Below, one piece after another: positions 17,642-26,394 of a stretch of 38,625 nt of DNA; positions within the stretch are counted from its first letter, which is position 1, and the number at the start of each line of letters is the position of its first letter. The stretch comes from Actinomycetota bacterium (lineage in GTDB: Bacteria; Actinomycetota; Acidimicrobiia; Acidimicrobiales; RAAP-2): contig JAJPJV010000024.1 in assembly GCA_021324045.1 (NCBI GenBank), positions 1-38,625 on the forward strand. Reading direction: 5' to 3'. The position numbers and the translations under genes are program-made. A model generated the notes under the pieces. The model was not told the origin of the DNA, did no database searches, and was given only the letters and a program-made list of their open reading frames with translations.

Positions 17642-18730
17642 TCACCCTCGACGGCTCCCCGTCCGCTGTTGTCCTGGGTAGCCGACTGAGCCGACGGAAA
17701 CGAACTCGCCGAGGGTCTTAAGCTGCCCAGCGGTGCCGACACTGATCAGGACATCCCCTTCCTCGATGACGAGCTCCGGAGACGGGTTCGTGACAAACGT
17801 CCCATCTGCTCGCCGGACGGCAAGGACCAGGGCACCGGTTTTGTCGCGGACCTGGGCAGAGCGGAGGCTCTCACCCACCAAGCCTGAGCCTGCAGGGACC
17901 TGCTGCTCCTCGAGCCGAAATTCGAACGTCCGGTCATGCATCACGACATCAATGAAGTCGACGACGTGAGGCTGCGTGACGAATGACGCCATCCGGTCGC
18001 CTCCAAGCTTCTGGGGATTCACCACTCGGTCGGCTCCTGCTCGGAGCAGCTTGGGCTCCGAGGACTCGCTTCGAGCGCGCGCGATGATCTGTAAGTCGGG
18101 GCGGAGCGAACGGCATGCGACGGTGACGTAGAGGTTGTCGCCGTCTGTGTCGAGGGCTGCCACCAACGTGGCAGCCCTCTCGATCCCTGCGGCGAGGAGC
18201 GTCTGGTCGTCGGTCACGTCTCCGACGACGCTCGGATACGGAAGGGCACGTACGCGCTCCTCATTGCGGTCGATGATCACGATCGGGCAACGCGAGGCCG
18301 ACAGGAAATGGGCGACGGCCCGACCGACCCGGCCCCATCCGCAGATCACCACATGGCCGGACATGGCCGCGATGTCGCGTTCCATTCGGTGCCTCCTTAC
18401 TCGCTCGCGCATGTGTCCCTCGATCAGGACCTCGAGCACCGCAGAAAAGGTGTACAGGGCCGTTCCCACGCCGACGAGGATCAACACGATCGTGAATCCC
18501 TTGGTGGCCGCGTTCAACGGGCGCCGCGACTCGAAGCCAACCGTCGTGATCGTGACAACGGTCCTGTAGATCGCGTCGAGAAGGCCGGCCCCAAGGGCCA
18601 GGTACCCCACCGTCCCTGCCACCATAACGAAGGCAAGCACGATCAAGCCGATCCTGACCCTTCGGAACGGGTTTTCCACCAGGGCAATCTTGCCCCACGA
18701 CCGAGCTGCGCCGAGACAGCATCTGGCCAC
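17642..18730 (-). CDS. Two-TM potassium channel with RCK (TrkA-N/TrkA-C) domains
   Basis: This resembles MthK-type channels: two membrane helices, a pore loop and a cytoplasmic RCK ring gating by ligand. In the 362-residue frame TM1 lies near 27-47, the selectivity filter TTVGF at 62-66, and TM2 near 78-104. An RCK-N Rossmann domain follows, with VVICGWGRVGRAV (Gly131-x-Gly133-xx-Gly136), and then an RCK-C domain ending before a basic Gly/Arg tail. The start is unsure. GTG at 18730 opens the frame, but GTG at 18679 (starting VENPFRRVRIG) would fit the family better. A Trk-type uptake role is less likely because the pore is in the same chain. Confidence 0.92.
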   Translation of the reverse strand: MARCCLGAARSWGKIALVENPFRRVRIGLIVLAFVMVAGTVGYLALGAGLLDAIYRTVVTITTVGFESRRPLNAATKGFTIVLILVGVGTALYTFSAVLEVLIEGHMRERVRRHRMERDIAAMSGHVVICGWGRVGRAVAHFLSASRCPIVIIDRNEERVRALPYPSVVGDVTDDQTLLAAGIERAATLVAALDTDGDNLYVTVACRSLRPDLQIIARARSESSEPKLLRAGADRVVNPQKLGGDRMASFVTQPHVVDFIDVVMHDRTFEFRLEEQQVPAGSGLVGESLRSAQVRDKTGALVLAVRRADGTFVTNPSPELVIEEGDVLISVGTAGQLKTLGEFVSVGSVGYPGQQRTGSRRG

Positions 18731-18787
18731 CAGCCGGGATCACGAGCTCTCGGGATGGCCGTCACGATCCGGCCCCTTCTCGGAGGC

Positions 18788-18805
18788 GTATCCCCTGGTG
18801 GATAC
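18788..18805 (-). terminator. Hairpin after the LLM-class gene
   Basis: GTATCC (18788-18793) and GGATAC (18800-18805) form a perfect 6-bp stem around six bases, 30-47 bases beyond the stop of the F420-dependent enzyme and before the channel gene. It may end or attenuate transcription between the two. It has no T tract. Confidence 0.3.
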
Positions 18806-18834
18806 CGAGTTACTGTGCCTCGGTCTGGACTGCG

Positions 18835-19779
18835 CTAATGGTTTGGTTCACCGACCGAACCTGAGCTGGATCGCGTGGAGCTCACCTCGCGCAACGCAGG
18901 CGCCAGAGCCCGCCATTGGTCGATCGGTACCGCACGGCGCTGGTCCGAGAGCGCCTGGATCGCGACGTGGGTTGCACCATGGTCGAGCTGTGCACGGACT
19001 CGTTCAGCAATCTGGTCGACCGTGCCCCACGCGACCAAAGCGTCGACCAGACGATCACTCCCGCCCCCGTCGACATCCTCCTCCTGGTAGCCCATATGAA
19101 GGAGTGCCTTGCGGTAGTTGGGCAGCGGGAGGTACACGGACATATGGCCCCGTGCGACTCGCCGGGCTTCGCCGGGATCCGACTCGATGAGCACCGCCTG
19201 CTCCGGACAGAGCAGGCGGTCAGGACCGATGATCTCCCTCGCGAACGCCGTGTGCTCAACGGGCATGAAATACGGATGGGCACCGTCGGTCATGGCTGCG
19301 GCGAGCCTGAGCATTGCCGGCCGGAGGGCACCAAGGACCCGTCGAAGCGGTGTGGTCGGTCGTTGGGCCGTGAACGGTGAGGCGTCCATCGCTTCGAGGT
19401 AGCGGCGCATGTGCTCAACCGGCCGAGTGAAGGCATGCCCTCGCAGATCCTCGACGAGGTGACGGTGGCTCACGCCCAGCCCGATCAACGTCCGTTCCGG
19501 AAAGGCTTCGGTCAAGGTTTTCGATGCCTCGACCATCGCCACGGCGTCCCGCGCCCAGATATTGGCGATGCCCGTCGCCCCGACGATCGTCCTCGTCCCC
19601 GAAAGGAGCAGCGCCAAGTGGACGAAGGGGTCCCGGCCGGCGATCTCGGGCAGCCAGATGGCACCATAACCCAGCTCCTCGAGTTCGGCGGCAAGCTCGA
19701 CCGCCTGGGACGCCGGGACGAAGTCGAGCGCCTCGGTCCAGATGCCCACAGGCGAGAGGGTGAACGGGGAGTTCGTCAT
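18835..19779 (-). CDS. F420-dependent LLM-class oxidoreductase, TIGR03620-like
   Basis: The 314-residue product is a luciferase-like (LLM) TIM-barrel protein, probably using coenzyme F420. It starts MTNSPFTLSPVGIWTEALDF and shows GYGAIWLPEIAGRDPFVHLALLLSGTR and VGATGIANIWARDAVAMVEA, which fit the TIGR03620 (MSMEG_4141-like) group of mycobacteria and relatives. The substrate is unknown. The ATG at 19779 overlaps the stop of the small membrane gene as ATGA, so the upstream open frame to 19923 is a shadow. F420 use is inferred from the family; the cofactor site is not proven by sequence alone. Confidence 0.88.
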   Translation of the reverse strand: MTNSPFTLSPVGIWTEALDFVPASQAVELAAELEELGYGAIWLPEIAGRDPFVHLALLLSGTRTIVGATGIANIWARDAVAMVEASKTLTEAFPERTLIGLGVSHRHLVEDLRGHAFTRPVEHMRRYLEAMDASPFTAQRPTTPLRRVLGALRPAMLRLAAAMTDGAHPYFMPVEHTAFAREIIGPDRLLCPEQAVLIESDPGEARRVARGHMSVYLPLPNYRKALLHMGYQEEDVDGGGSDRLVDALVAWGTVDQIAERVRAQLDHGATHVAIQALSDQRRAVPIDQWRALAPALREVSSTRSSSGSVGEPNH

Positions 19780-19976
19780 TGCGTCTGCGATCCAGCGACT
19801 GCCCGAGTCGCTGGCGCAACGGCGAGCCAGAGTCCAGTCGTCATGGTCATCGACGTACGGTATCCGAAGGGACGGATTCCGACATCTCCGCTCACCAAGC
19901 CGCCGAAGCGCATGAGGAGCCACGCGGCGAGGAAGAATGTCGGACCGGCGGCGATGAGCATGAAGAACGGAGACAT
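19776..19976 (-). CDS. Small two-helix membrane protein coupled to the LLM gene
   Basis: A 66-residue product beginning MSPFFMLIAAGPTFFLAAWLL. It has two hydrophobic segments (about 3-22 and 43-60) joined by a polar loop with SGDVGIRPFGYRTSMTMT. GGAG followed by eight A residues lies upstream, and a GTG directly before the ATG (19979) could also start it. The stop overlaps the ATG of the F420-dependent enzyme, which strongly suggests translation as a pair. I recall no named family; it could be a membrane partner or anchor for the oxidoreductase, but that is inference from coupling only. Confidence 0.7.
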   Translation of the reverse strand: MSPFFMLIAAGPTFFLAAWLLMRFGGLVSGDVGIRPFGYRTSMTMTTGLWLAVAPATRAVAGSQTQ

Positions 19977-20175
19977 CACAATTTTTTTTCTCCTCGACGA
20001 ACCCGAGCGCGCGATCGTTCCCCGGACCGGGCGCCTTGCCACTCCGTCTCGGGTTTCAGCGCTTGGGCCGGCTTCCTTCGGTGCCGGGTGCAAAACGTGA
20101 GAGCATCGGCGCCGTGCACGGAGATCCAGTAGAGCACGGACGCCGGTGAGGCGGGAATCCGAAGGACGTAGCGGC

Positions 20176-20901
20176 GTGCGCCAGCGCTCGATCGCGATCC
20201 TGACCGCGATGGACCTGGAAGCAGATGCGCTGTGCGACCGGCTCGAAGCGGTGGAATGGAGCGCCCCTGTGGGCATTCGCCTTGCGCGTGGCTCCCTGGG
20301 CGAAACCGAGGTGCTCCTGGCGATCAGCGGCATAGGGAAGGTCGCTGCAGCCCTGGCGTGCCAGTACCTCTGCGACCGGCATGCGCCCGACGCAATCGTG
20401 ATGGCCGGGCTCGCTGGCGGTCTTCGATCCTCACCAGCGGTCGGCGCCCTGGTCGTCGGCACCGCAGCGGCGCACCACGATTTCGACGCGCGACCGCTTA
20501 CCCAGGCACCAGGTATCCTGCCCCACCTCGGGCTCTCTGCGATCCCCAGCGATGCCGACCTCTTCACGAGTCTCAAATGGGCCTGTGACCAGGCAGTCGC
20601 TGCGAGGGAACAATCAATACCCATCTTCCAGGGCCTCATCGTCTCGGGCGATCGGATCATCGACGCGGCATCCGAGCGCGACGCGATCTGTCGCATCTAT
20701 CCAGAAGCGCTCTGCGTCGACATGGAGACCGCTGCGGTCGGCCAGGTTGCCCACCAGAACGCCATACCTTGGGCCGCAGTTCGAATGATCTCCGACGCCG
20801 CCGACGAATCCGTCGCAGTCGAAGAGATCGTGAGCTTCGGGCATGAGGTCGCCAGCGAGGTGCTGGCCGACGTCGTAGTGCGCCTCGCCGCGCGCCTCTG
20901 A
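20176..20901 (+). CDS. mtnN: 5'-methylthioadenosine/S-adenosylhomocysteine nucleosidase-like protein
   Basis: The enzyme class cleaves the N-glycosidic bond of MTA and SAH, releasing adenine, and so recycles products of SAM-dependent reactions. The 241-residue product has a purine-phosphorylase fold with SIAILTAMDLEADAL at the N terminus, GIGKVAAALACQYL, the base-binding region ending in VDMETAAVGQVA (the catalytic-pocket Met-Glu), and RMISDAADES with the general-acid Asp. The GTG at 20176 is preferred because AAGGA lies nine bases upstream; an in-frame GTG at 20146 lacks such a site. It opens the plus-strand methionine and one-carbon cluster. Other nucleoside phosphorylase relatives are possible. 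Confidence 0.85.
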   Translation: MRQRSIAILTAMDLEADALCDRLEAVEWSAPVGIRLARGSLGETEVLLAISGIGKVAAALACQYLCDRHAPDAIVMAGLAGGLRSSPAVGALVVGTAAAHHDFDARPLTQAPGILPHLGLSAIPSDADLFTSLKWACDQAVAAREQSIPIFQGLIVSGDRIIDAASERDAICRIYPEALCVDMETAAVGQVAHQNAIPWAAVRMISDAADESVAVEEIVSFGHEVASEVLADVVVRLAARL

Positions 20902-20907
20902 CCAGCC

Positions 20908-21345
20908 GTGCCGACGCTCGACGTCCGCGAGAGCTGGACCCGTGCAGCTGCGGCCCCCACCATGGTCCTGGCTACGGTCTCCTCGGATGGATCACCTCAC
21001 TTGGTTCCGATCTGCTCGGTCATCATTGGCCAATGCGTGTACTTCGCGATCGACGAGATCAAGCCGAAGGCGACACAACGCCTCGTACGCCTGGGCAACA
21101 TCGAGGCGGAACCCAGGGTGAGTGTGCTCGCGTCGCACTACGAAGACGACTGGAGCAGACTCTGGTGGGTTCGGGTCGACGGCGTCGCCCACGAAGTCCA
21201 GCAGGACCAGCGGTCAATGGCGCTCGATGCGCTCGCACGCAAGTACCCCCAATACGCCCGGCACCCTCCCACCGGCCCGGTCGTCGAGATCGTCGCCACG
21301 GCGATTCGGGGCTGGTGTGCGTCGGTGGACGCTGGGGCAGCGTGA
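20908..21345 (+). CDS. Rv1155-like PPOX-class F420/flavin-binding protein
   Basis: The 145-residue product is a split-barrel protein of the pyridoxamine 5'-phosphate oxidase superfamily. It begins RESWTRAAAAPTMVLATVSSDGSPHLVPICSVIIG and has a central YFAIDEIKPKATQRLVRLGNIEAEPRVSVLASHYEDDWSRLWWVRVDG segment. This pattern matches TIGR03668, the Rv1155-like F420-associated group. The start is GTG, six bases after the mtnN stop. Substrate and reaction are not known. A second F420-linked family in the window supports F420 use by this organism. Confidence 0.88.
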   Translation: MPTLDVRESWTRAAAAPTMVLATVSSDGSPHLVPICSVIIGQCVYFAIDEIKPKATQRLVRLGNIEAEPRVSVLASHYEDDWSRLWWVRVDGVAHEVQQDQRSMALDALARKYPQYARHPPTGPVVEIVATAIRGWCASVDAGAA

Positions 21346-21384
21346 GACGCCCTCGGACGACCGTAGTGTGTTCGAGTGATCCTG

Positions 21385-21476
21385 TTGACCCCTCGACCGA
21401 GTTGACCCTGCCCGACGCTGACCCTCCGACCACGTTGACCTCCTTGAGCCAATTGCCATCGCCGATGACGTTGACC
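21385..21476 (+). repeat. Cluster of TTGACC motifs before gcvT
   Basis: TTGACC occurs at 21385, 21402, 21435 and 21471, with a near copy CTGACC at 21418, giving spacings close to 16-17 bases or twice that. The cluster lies between the split-barrel gene and the gcvT ATG and runs into the first gcvT codons. It could be a regulator array, a set of -35-like elements, or a low-complexity leader encoding Thr/Leu/Pro if gcvT starts earlier. Confidence 0.5.
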
Positions 21477-22592
21477 CCACCAACCAAGTCACCTCTTCAC
21501 GCCCTCCACGCCGAAGCAGGGGCCCGGTTCACCGATTTCGCCGGCTGGACCTTGCCTCTTCGATTCTCCGGCGAGCTGTTCGAGCATCGGCGAACACGCG
21601 CAGAAGCCGGGTTGTTCGACCTCTGCCACATGGCCCAGTTCGACGTCATCGGCCCGAAGGGGCTTGCAGCACTCGACACGGCGGTCGTCGGTGACATGGG
21701 AAGCTTGGCGGTCGGCCGAGCCCGCTACACGATGCTGTGCAACGAGTCTGGCGGGATCCTCGACGACCTCGTCGTCTACCGTCTGACCTCGGAGCACGTC
21801 AGGATCATCGGGAACGCAACGAATCACGACGTCGTCCGCGAAGCGCTCCTGACGCGAGTGGGCTCGGCGGCACGGGTCACCGATGCCGGGGTGGAATGGA
21901 CGCTGGTGGCGCTCCAAGGCCCGGCAGCCGAACGAATCCTCGCCCACGCAGCCCCGGGCACGGAGGCAATCCGACGCTTCGGCGTCGCTCCTGCCACGAT
22001 TGCCGGCGTGCGTTGTTGGGTCGCCCGCACCGGCTACACGGGAGAGGACGGCTTCGAGATCATGGTGGGGCGCTCCGAAGTGGAAGCCATCTGGAAAACA
22101 CTGCTCGAACCGGTCGACTCCACGATCGCGATACCAGTCGGGTTGGCCGCGCGTGATTCACTGCGTCTCGAGGCAGCCCTCCCGCTGTATGGCAACGAGC
22201 TGACACTTGAGCTGACGCCCTTTGACGCCGGTTTCGGCCATCTCGTACGCCTCGAGAAACCCGCCTTCGTCGGACGGGAAGCCCTCGCCGCACGGGCGGG
22301 CCGCCCGGACCAGGTGCGCTTGATCGGCCTAGTGGGCGAGACCAGCAGGAGCGCACGCCATGGGCATCTGCTCTACGCGGACCCTCAACAGCCTACGAGG
22401 GCAGTCGGCCACGTCACCAGCGGCGCACCTTCACCCACCCTTGGCCACCCGATCGCCATGGCCTATGTGGAAATCTCAAGTGCCGTGGTCGGCAACCTCC
22501 TGTGGGCTGATGTTCGAGGCCGACTGGAGCCAGAACGGATCGTCAGCCTTCCCTTCTACCGCCGCAACCAACCCAAAGGACGGCCATCCTGA
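21465..22592 (+). CDS. gcvT: Glycine cleavage system T protein (aminomethyltransferase)
   Basis: GcvT moves the aminomethyl carbon of glycine from the lipoyl H protein to THF, giving 5,10-methylene-THF and ammonia. The 375-residue product starts [32 protein letters not shown] and contains [39 protein letters not shown], the folate-site Asp region, [13 protein letters not shown] and [21 protein letters not shown]. The ATG at 21465 gives a standard N terminus. An earlier in-frame GTG at 21366 would add a Thr/Pro-rich stretch. The stop overlaps the gcvP ATG as TGATG. gcvH is absent here. Confidence 0.95.
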   Translation: MTLTPPTKSPLHALHAEAGARFTDFAGWTLPLRFSGELFEHRRTRAEAGLFDLCHMAQFDVIGPKGLAALDTAVVGDMGSLAVGRARYTMLCNESGGILDDLVVYRLTSEHVRIIGNATNHDVVREALLTRVGSAARVTDAGVEWTLVALQGPAAERILAHAAPGTEAIRRFGVAPATIAGVRCWVARTGYTGEDGFEIMVGRSEVEAIWKTLLEPVDSTIAIPVGLAARDSLRLEAALPLYGNELTLELTPFDAGFGHLVRLEKPAFVGREALAARAGRPDQVRLIGLVGETSRSARHGHLLYADPQQPTRAVGHVTSGAPSPTLGHPIAMAYVEISSAVVGNLLWADVRGRLEPERIVSLPFYRRNQPKGRPS

Positions 22593-25531
22593 TGCCCGCG
22601 GCTCCCTTCGCTCCGAGCGCGCACGGCGCCCCAGCTCCGGCGGGCCCCGAAGCCTTCGCTTCGCGCCATATCGGTCCGGACCGGGACGACGTCGCCAAGA
22701 TGCTTGCGTTCATCGGCTATGGATCGCTCGACGAGCTGATCGACGACGCACTACCGCCAAGCATTCGCGACACGGATCCACTCGATCTTCCGCCCGCACG
22801 CAACGAAACCGCCCTGGCCGCCGAGCTTCGAACGATCGCCGCCGGCAATCGCCGACTCGTCTCCATGATCGGTTGCGGCTACTACGACACCTCGATGCCG
22901 GCGGTGATCCGTCGAAACGTCCTCGAGAACCCGGCCTGGTACTCGGCCTACACCCCCTACCAGCCCGAGATTTCCCAGGGACGGCTCGAGGCACTCTTTG
23001 TCTTTCAGACGATGGTCTCGAGTCTTACGGGCCTGCCGATCGCGAATGCGTCCCTCCTCGACGAGGCGACTGCCGCGGCAGAAGCCATGGCGATGTGCCA
23101 CCGGCTCCGAGCTGACCGCCGTCGATTCCTCGTCGACGGCGAGCTCTTCCCCCAAACTGCTGCCGTACTTCGAACCCGCGCCGAACCACTCGGCATCGAC
23201 CTCGAGCCCTTCGACATATCGGCTCCGATCCCTGAGGACGCTCTCGGCGTGCTCATCCAGAACCCCGGGGTGAGCGGCCTCCTGCGGGACGTCCGAGGAG
23301 CGATCGACGAGGCACATGCAAAGGGCGCGCTCGTCGTCATGGCGACCGACCTTCTGGCGCTCACATTGCTGCGCCCACCTGGTGAAGAAGGGGCCGACAT
23401 CGCGGTAGGCAGCGCTCAGCGTTTCGGACTGCCGCTCGCCTATGGCGGTCCTCACGCGGGCTTCATCGCCGTCCGTTCGGAGCTCCTTCGCTCGCTCCCT
23501 GGACGGCTTGTCGGCGCTTCTCGTGACGTCGCGGGCAACCCCGCGTACCAACTCGCCCTTCAGGCCCGTGAACAGCACATTCGGCGTGAGCGCGCGACGA
23601 GCAACATCTGCACTGCACAAGCCTTGCCGGCCGTACTAGCAGCGATGTACGCCGTGTGGCACGGTGGCGAGGGGCTCCGGACGATCGGCGAGCGAGTCCA
23701 CTGGCATGCGGTGCTGCTCGCAAAAGCGCTCGTCGATCGGGGCAAGGAAGTGCTCCACGATCACTTCTTTGACACGATTCAAATTCGCCTCAACGGGCTC
23801 GCTCGGCGATGTGTCGAGGCCGCCGCCGCCTCGGGGATCAATGTTCGCTATGTCGACAACGACACGGTCGGGGTCAGCTGTGACGAGCTGACCGAGATCG
23901 AGCACCTCGCGGCAGTGATCGGAAGCGTGGAGCTGGTATCAGGAAGCAACGGTAACTCCGGACGCGGCCACCACCGCCAGGTTGACAATGACGCGCCTCA
24001 AGCCAAGCATGGCCGGCGCATCGTCGAAGAACTGGTCGCAACGGGAAACACGCTCCAGGTGGACGGAGTCATCCCCGAAGCCCTGCGGCGACACAGCCCC
24101 TTCCTCGAACAGCATTTCTTCCACGGACGTCGCTCGGAAGCAGAGATGACGCGCTACCTGCGTCGCTTGTCCGATCGTGATCTCTCCCTCGATCGGACGA
24201 TGATCCCGCTCGGATCGTGCACCATGAAGTTGAACGCAGCTGCCGAGCTGGAGCCCATCAGTTGGCCTGAGTTCGCGGGCATCCATCCCTTGTCCCCCCC
24301 TGACCAAGCCTTGGGATACCGCCGGATCATCGAGGATCTCGAACACTGGCTGGCCGAGCTCACCGGCTATGACGCTGTCTCCCTACAGCCCAACGCTGGG
24401 TCGCAGGGTGAGCTTGCGGGGCTACTCGCCATCCGTGCGTACCATCGGTCCCGGGGCGAGGGTCAGCGCGACGTCTGTCTCGTTCCGTCCTCGGCGCACG
24501 GTACGAATCCGGCGTCTGCCCGGCTGGCCGGGATGACCGTCGTCGTCGTGGCCTGTGATGCCGATGGCAGTATCGATCTCGCCGACCTCGAGGAAAAAGT
24601 TCATCATCACAGGGACCGGCTCGCCGCGCTCATGGTGACCTACCCGTCGACCCACGGCATCTATGAGGAGACCATGAGCAGCGTTGCCGATATCGTCCAT
24701 CGAGCCGGAGGCCAGGTGTACTTGGACGGGGCGAACCTCAACGCACTCATCGGCCTCGCGCGGCCGGGTCGTTTCGGCGCGGATGTCTCCCATCTGAACC
24801 TGCACAAGACGTTCGCCATCCCCCACGGTGGAGGGGGTCCGGGCGTAGGTCCGATCGCTGCACGGAAACACCTCGCGCCATTTCTCCCCGGCAAAGAACG
24901 CGGCGGGCCGGTCGCCGCGGCCCGGTACGGCTCGGCCGGGATCCTTCCGGTGACCTGGGCCTACATCATGCTGATGGGACCCGACGGTTTGGCAGAGGCC
25001 ACCAAGATTGCCGTCCTTTCTGCCAACTACGTCGCTCGCCGTCTCGCGCCGTTCTATCCGCTGCTCTTTCGCGGACGGAACGGGCTGGTGGCGCACGAAT
25101 GCGTGATCGACGTACGACCGCTCACACAAGGAACAGGCATCACAGCCCTAGACATTGCCAAGCGGCTGATCGACTACGGTTTCCACGCCCCGACCATGAG
25201 CTTCCCGGTCCCCGGCACCCTCATGATCGAACCGACCGAGTCGGAGGATCTCGACGAGCTCGAACGTTTCTGCCGCGCCATGGAACAGATCCGTGGGGAG
25301 ATTCGCCACATCGAAAACGGCGAGTGGCCGCGCGACGACAACCCACTCGTGAATGCACCGCACACCGTCGAAGAGCTCGTCGGCGAGTGGCATCACCCCT
25401 ATAGCCGCGAAATCGCCGCCTACCCGGACCCCGCGCTGCGCTCTGCAGCTGGAGCCAACCGCTACTGGCCGCCGGTCAAGCGGGTCGACCAGACCTTCGG
25501 AGACCGCAACCCCGTCTGCACCTGCCCATGA
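22592..25531 (+). CDS. gcvP: Glycine dehydrogenase (decarboxylating), GcvP
   Basis: GcvP is the PLP-dependent P protein that decarboxylates glycine and loads the aminomethyl group on lipoyl-GcvH. The 979-residue product is the fused, single-chain form. The N-terminal half has [20 protein letters not shown] and the [21 protein letters not shown] motif; the C-terminal half has [16 protein letters not shown] and [12 protein letters not shown]. The PLP lysine is Lys739 in [17 protein letters not shown]. It ends with the typical [10 protein letters not shown]. It overlaps gcvT by one base and the MetF-like gene by four bases (ATGA), so all three are coupled. Confidence 0.97.
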   Translation: MPAAPFAPSAHGAPAPAGPEAFASRHIGPDRDDVAKMLAFIGYGSLDELIDDALPPSIRDTDPLDLPPARNETALAAELRTIAAGNRRLVSMIGCGYYDTSMPAVIRRNVLENPAWYSAYTPYQPEISQGRLEALFVFQTMVSSLTGLPIANASLLDEATAAAEAMAMCHRLRADRRRFLVDGELFPQTAAVLRTRAEPLGIDLEPFDISAPIPEDALGVLIQNPGVSGLLRDVRGAIDEAHAKGALVVMATDLLALTLLRPPGEEGADIAVGSAQRFGLPLAYGGPHAGFIAVRSELLRSLPGRLVGASRDVAGNPAYQLALQAREQHIRRERATSNICTAQALPAVLAAMYAVWHGGEGLRTIGERVHWHAVLLAKALVDRGKEVLHDHFFDTIQIRLNGLARRCVEAAAASGINVRYVDNDTVGVSCDELTEIEHLAAVIGSVELVSGSNGNSGRGHHRQVDNDAPQAKHGRRIVEELVATGNTLQVDGVIPEALRRHSPFLEQHFFHGRRSEAEMTRYLRRLSDRDLSLDRTMIPLGSCTMKLNAAAELEPISWPEFAGIHPLSPPDQALGYRRIIEDLEHWLAELTGYDAVSLQPNAGSQGELAGLLAIRAYHRSRGEGQRDVCLVPSSAHGTNPASARLAGMTVVVVACDADGSIDLADLEEKVHHHRDRLAALMVTYPSTHGIYEETMSSVADIVHRAGGQVYLDGANLNALIGLARPGRFGADVSHLNLHKTFAIPHGGGGPGVGPIAARKHLAPFLPGKERGGPVAAARYGSAGILPVTWAYIMLMGPDGLAEATKIAVLSANYVARRLAPFYPLLFRGRNGLVAHECVIDVRPLTQGTGITALDIAKRLIDYGFHAPTMSFPVPGTLMIEPTESEDLDELERFCRAMEQIRGEIRHIENGEWPRDDNPLVNAPHTVEELVGEWHHPYSREIAAYPDPALRSAAGANRYWPPVKRVDQTFGDRNPVCTCP

Positions 25532-26382
25532 CCACACGTCGAGCCGATCCCGAAAAGGAAGAGGCGAGGTCACGATTCCACGATGCTTCGCCACCCCAGG
25601 CCACCTCACCATTCGAGATCATCTGCGAGATCGAAGCCGCGACCAAGCCAAACTTCGACGTGATCCACGAGCAGGTCGCCACTATGGCTGAAGTTGCCTC
25701 GTCATTCCTGGTCCCCGACAACCATCTCGGCCGCGCAACGATCTCGAGCCTTGCCGTGGCCCGCGAGATCTCGCTCGCTGGTGCACAACCGATTGTTTGT
25801 CTGAACAGTCGGGACCGGAATCGTCTGGGCTTCCAACGAGATCTGCTGACCGCTGCTGCGTACGGAATCGAACGACTGCTGCTCGTCTATGGCGACCGGG
25901 GTCCCGCAGACCTCCCGAGTGGGTTGAACGTCCAGCGAATGCTCGAAGAGCTCCGGGGCTTCGGGGCTTCTTCACGCTTTGATGGTCACCGCTTCCGCGT
26001 GGGTGTCACCACCCGCTTAACTCCCGTGCCTTCTTGGAAGCTCGAGGCCGACTCACTCTTCGTGCAGGCCTCCTTCAATCCCCAAGCGTTGCTGGACTGG
26101 CGCGCTGCAACGAAATTTGACGGGCCCGTGTACGCCGGCGTCATCGTGTTGACGAGCGAGCAAATGGCCAAAGGCCTCATGGCGGCCACCGGTCAGATCG
26201 TGGTCCCTCCCGACCTGCTTCGCCGGCTTCGCCAGAACCCGATGGCCGGGGTGGACGTCGCCTGTGAGCTCATCGCGCAGATCAAGGGCAGCCGTGCATT
26301 CGACGGCGTGCACTTGACCCCCGTGACCCGGTCCCGCGAAGTTGCAGCAAGGCTCCGATCGAAAGATGGACCAGCAAGGTGA
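25528..26382 (+). CDS. Divergent MetF-like 5,10-methylene-THF reductase
   Basis: The 284-residue product resembles MTHFR TIM-barrel proteins. It has [16 protein letters not shown] at the N terminus (the EIE matches the catalytic-Glu region), [49 protein letters not shown] (flavin-binding region, with VYGD in place of the usual LRGD or TGD), and [17 protein letters not shown] at the end. The classical FFPPKT and TYGAGGS-type motifs are absent. It overlaps gcvP and precedes metH by 12 bases, so reduction of methylene-THF to methyl-THF is the logical role. Reductant and partner subunits cannot be read from the sequence. Confidence 0.8.
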   Translation: MTTRRADPEKEEARSRFHDASPPQATSPFEIICEIEAATKPNFDVIHEQVATMAEVASSFLVPDNHLGRATISSLAVAREISLAGAQPIVCLNSRDRNRLGFQRDLLTAAAYGIERLLLVYGDRGPADLPSGLNVQRMLEELRGFGASSRFDGHRFRVGVTTRLTPVPSWKLEADSLFVQASFNPQALLDWRAATKFDGPVYAGVIVLTSEQMAKGLMAATGQIVVPPDLLRRLRQNPMAGVDVACELIAQIKGSRAFDGVHLTPVTRSREVAARLRSKDGPAR

Positions 26383-26394
26383 CTTGGGAAGCAA

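Noticed and set aside
21033-21464. An upstream start for gcvT within the split-barrel gene
   Set aside because: It would overlap a conserved gene in another frame, and the GcvT family N terminus begins at about the ATG at 21465.
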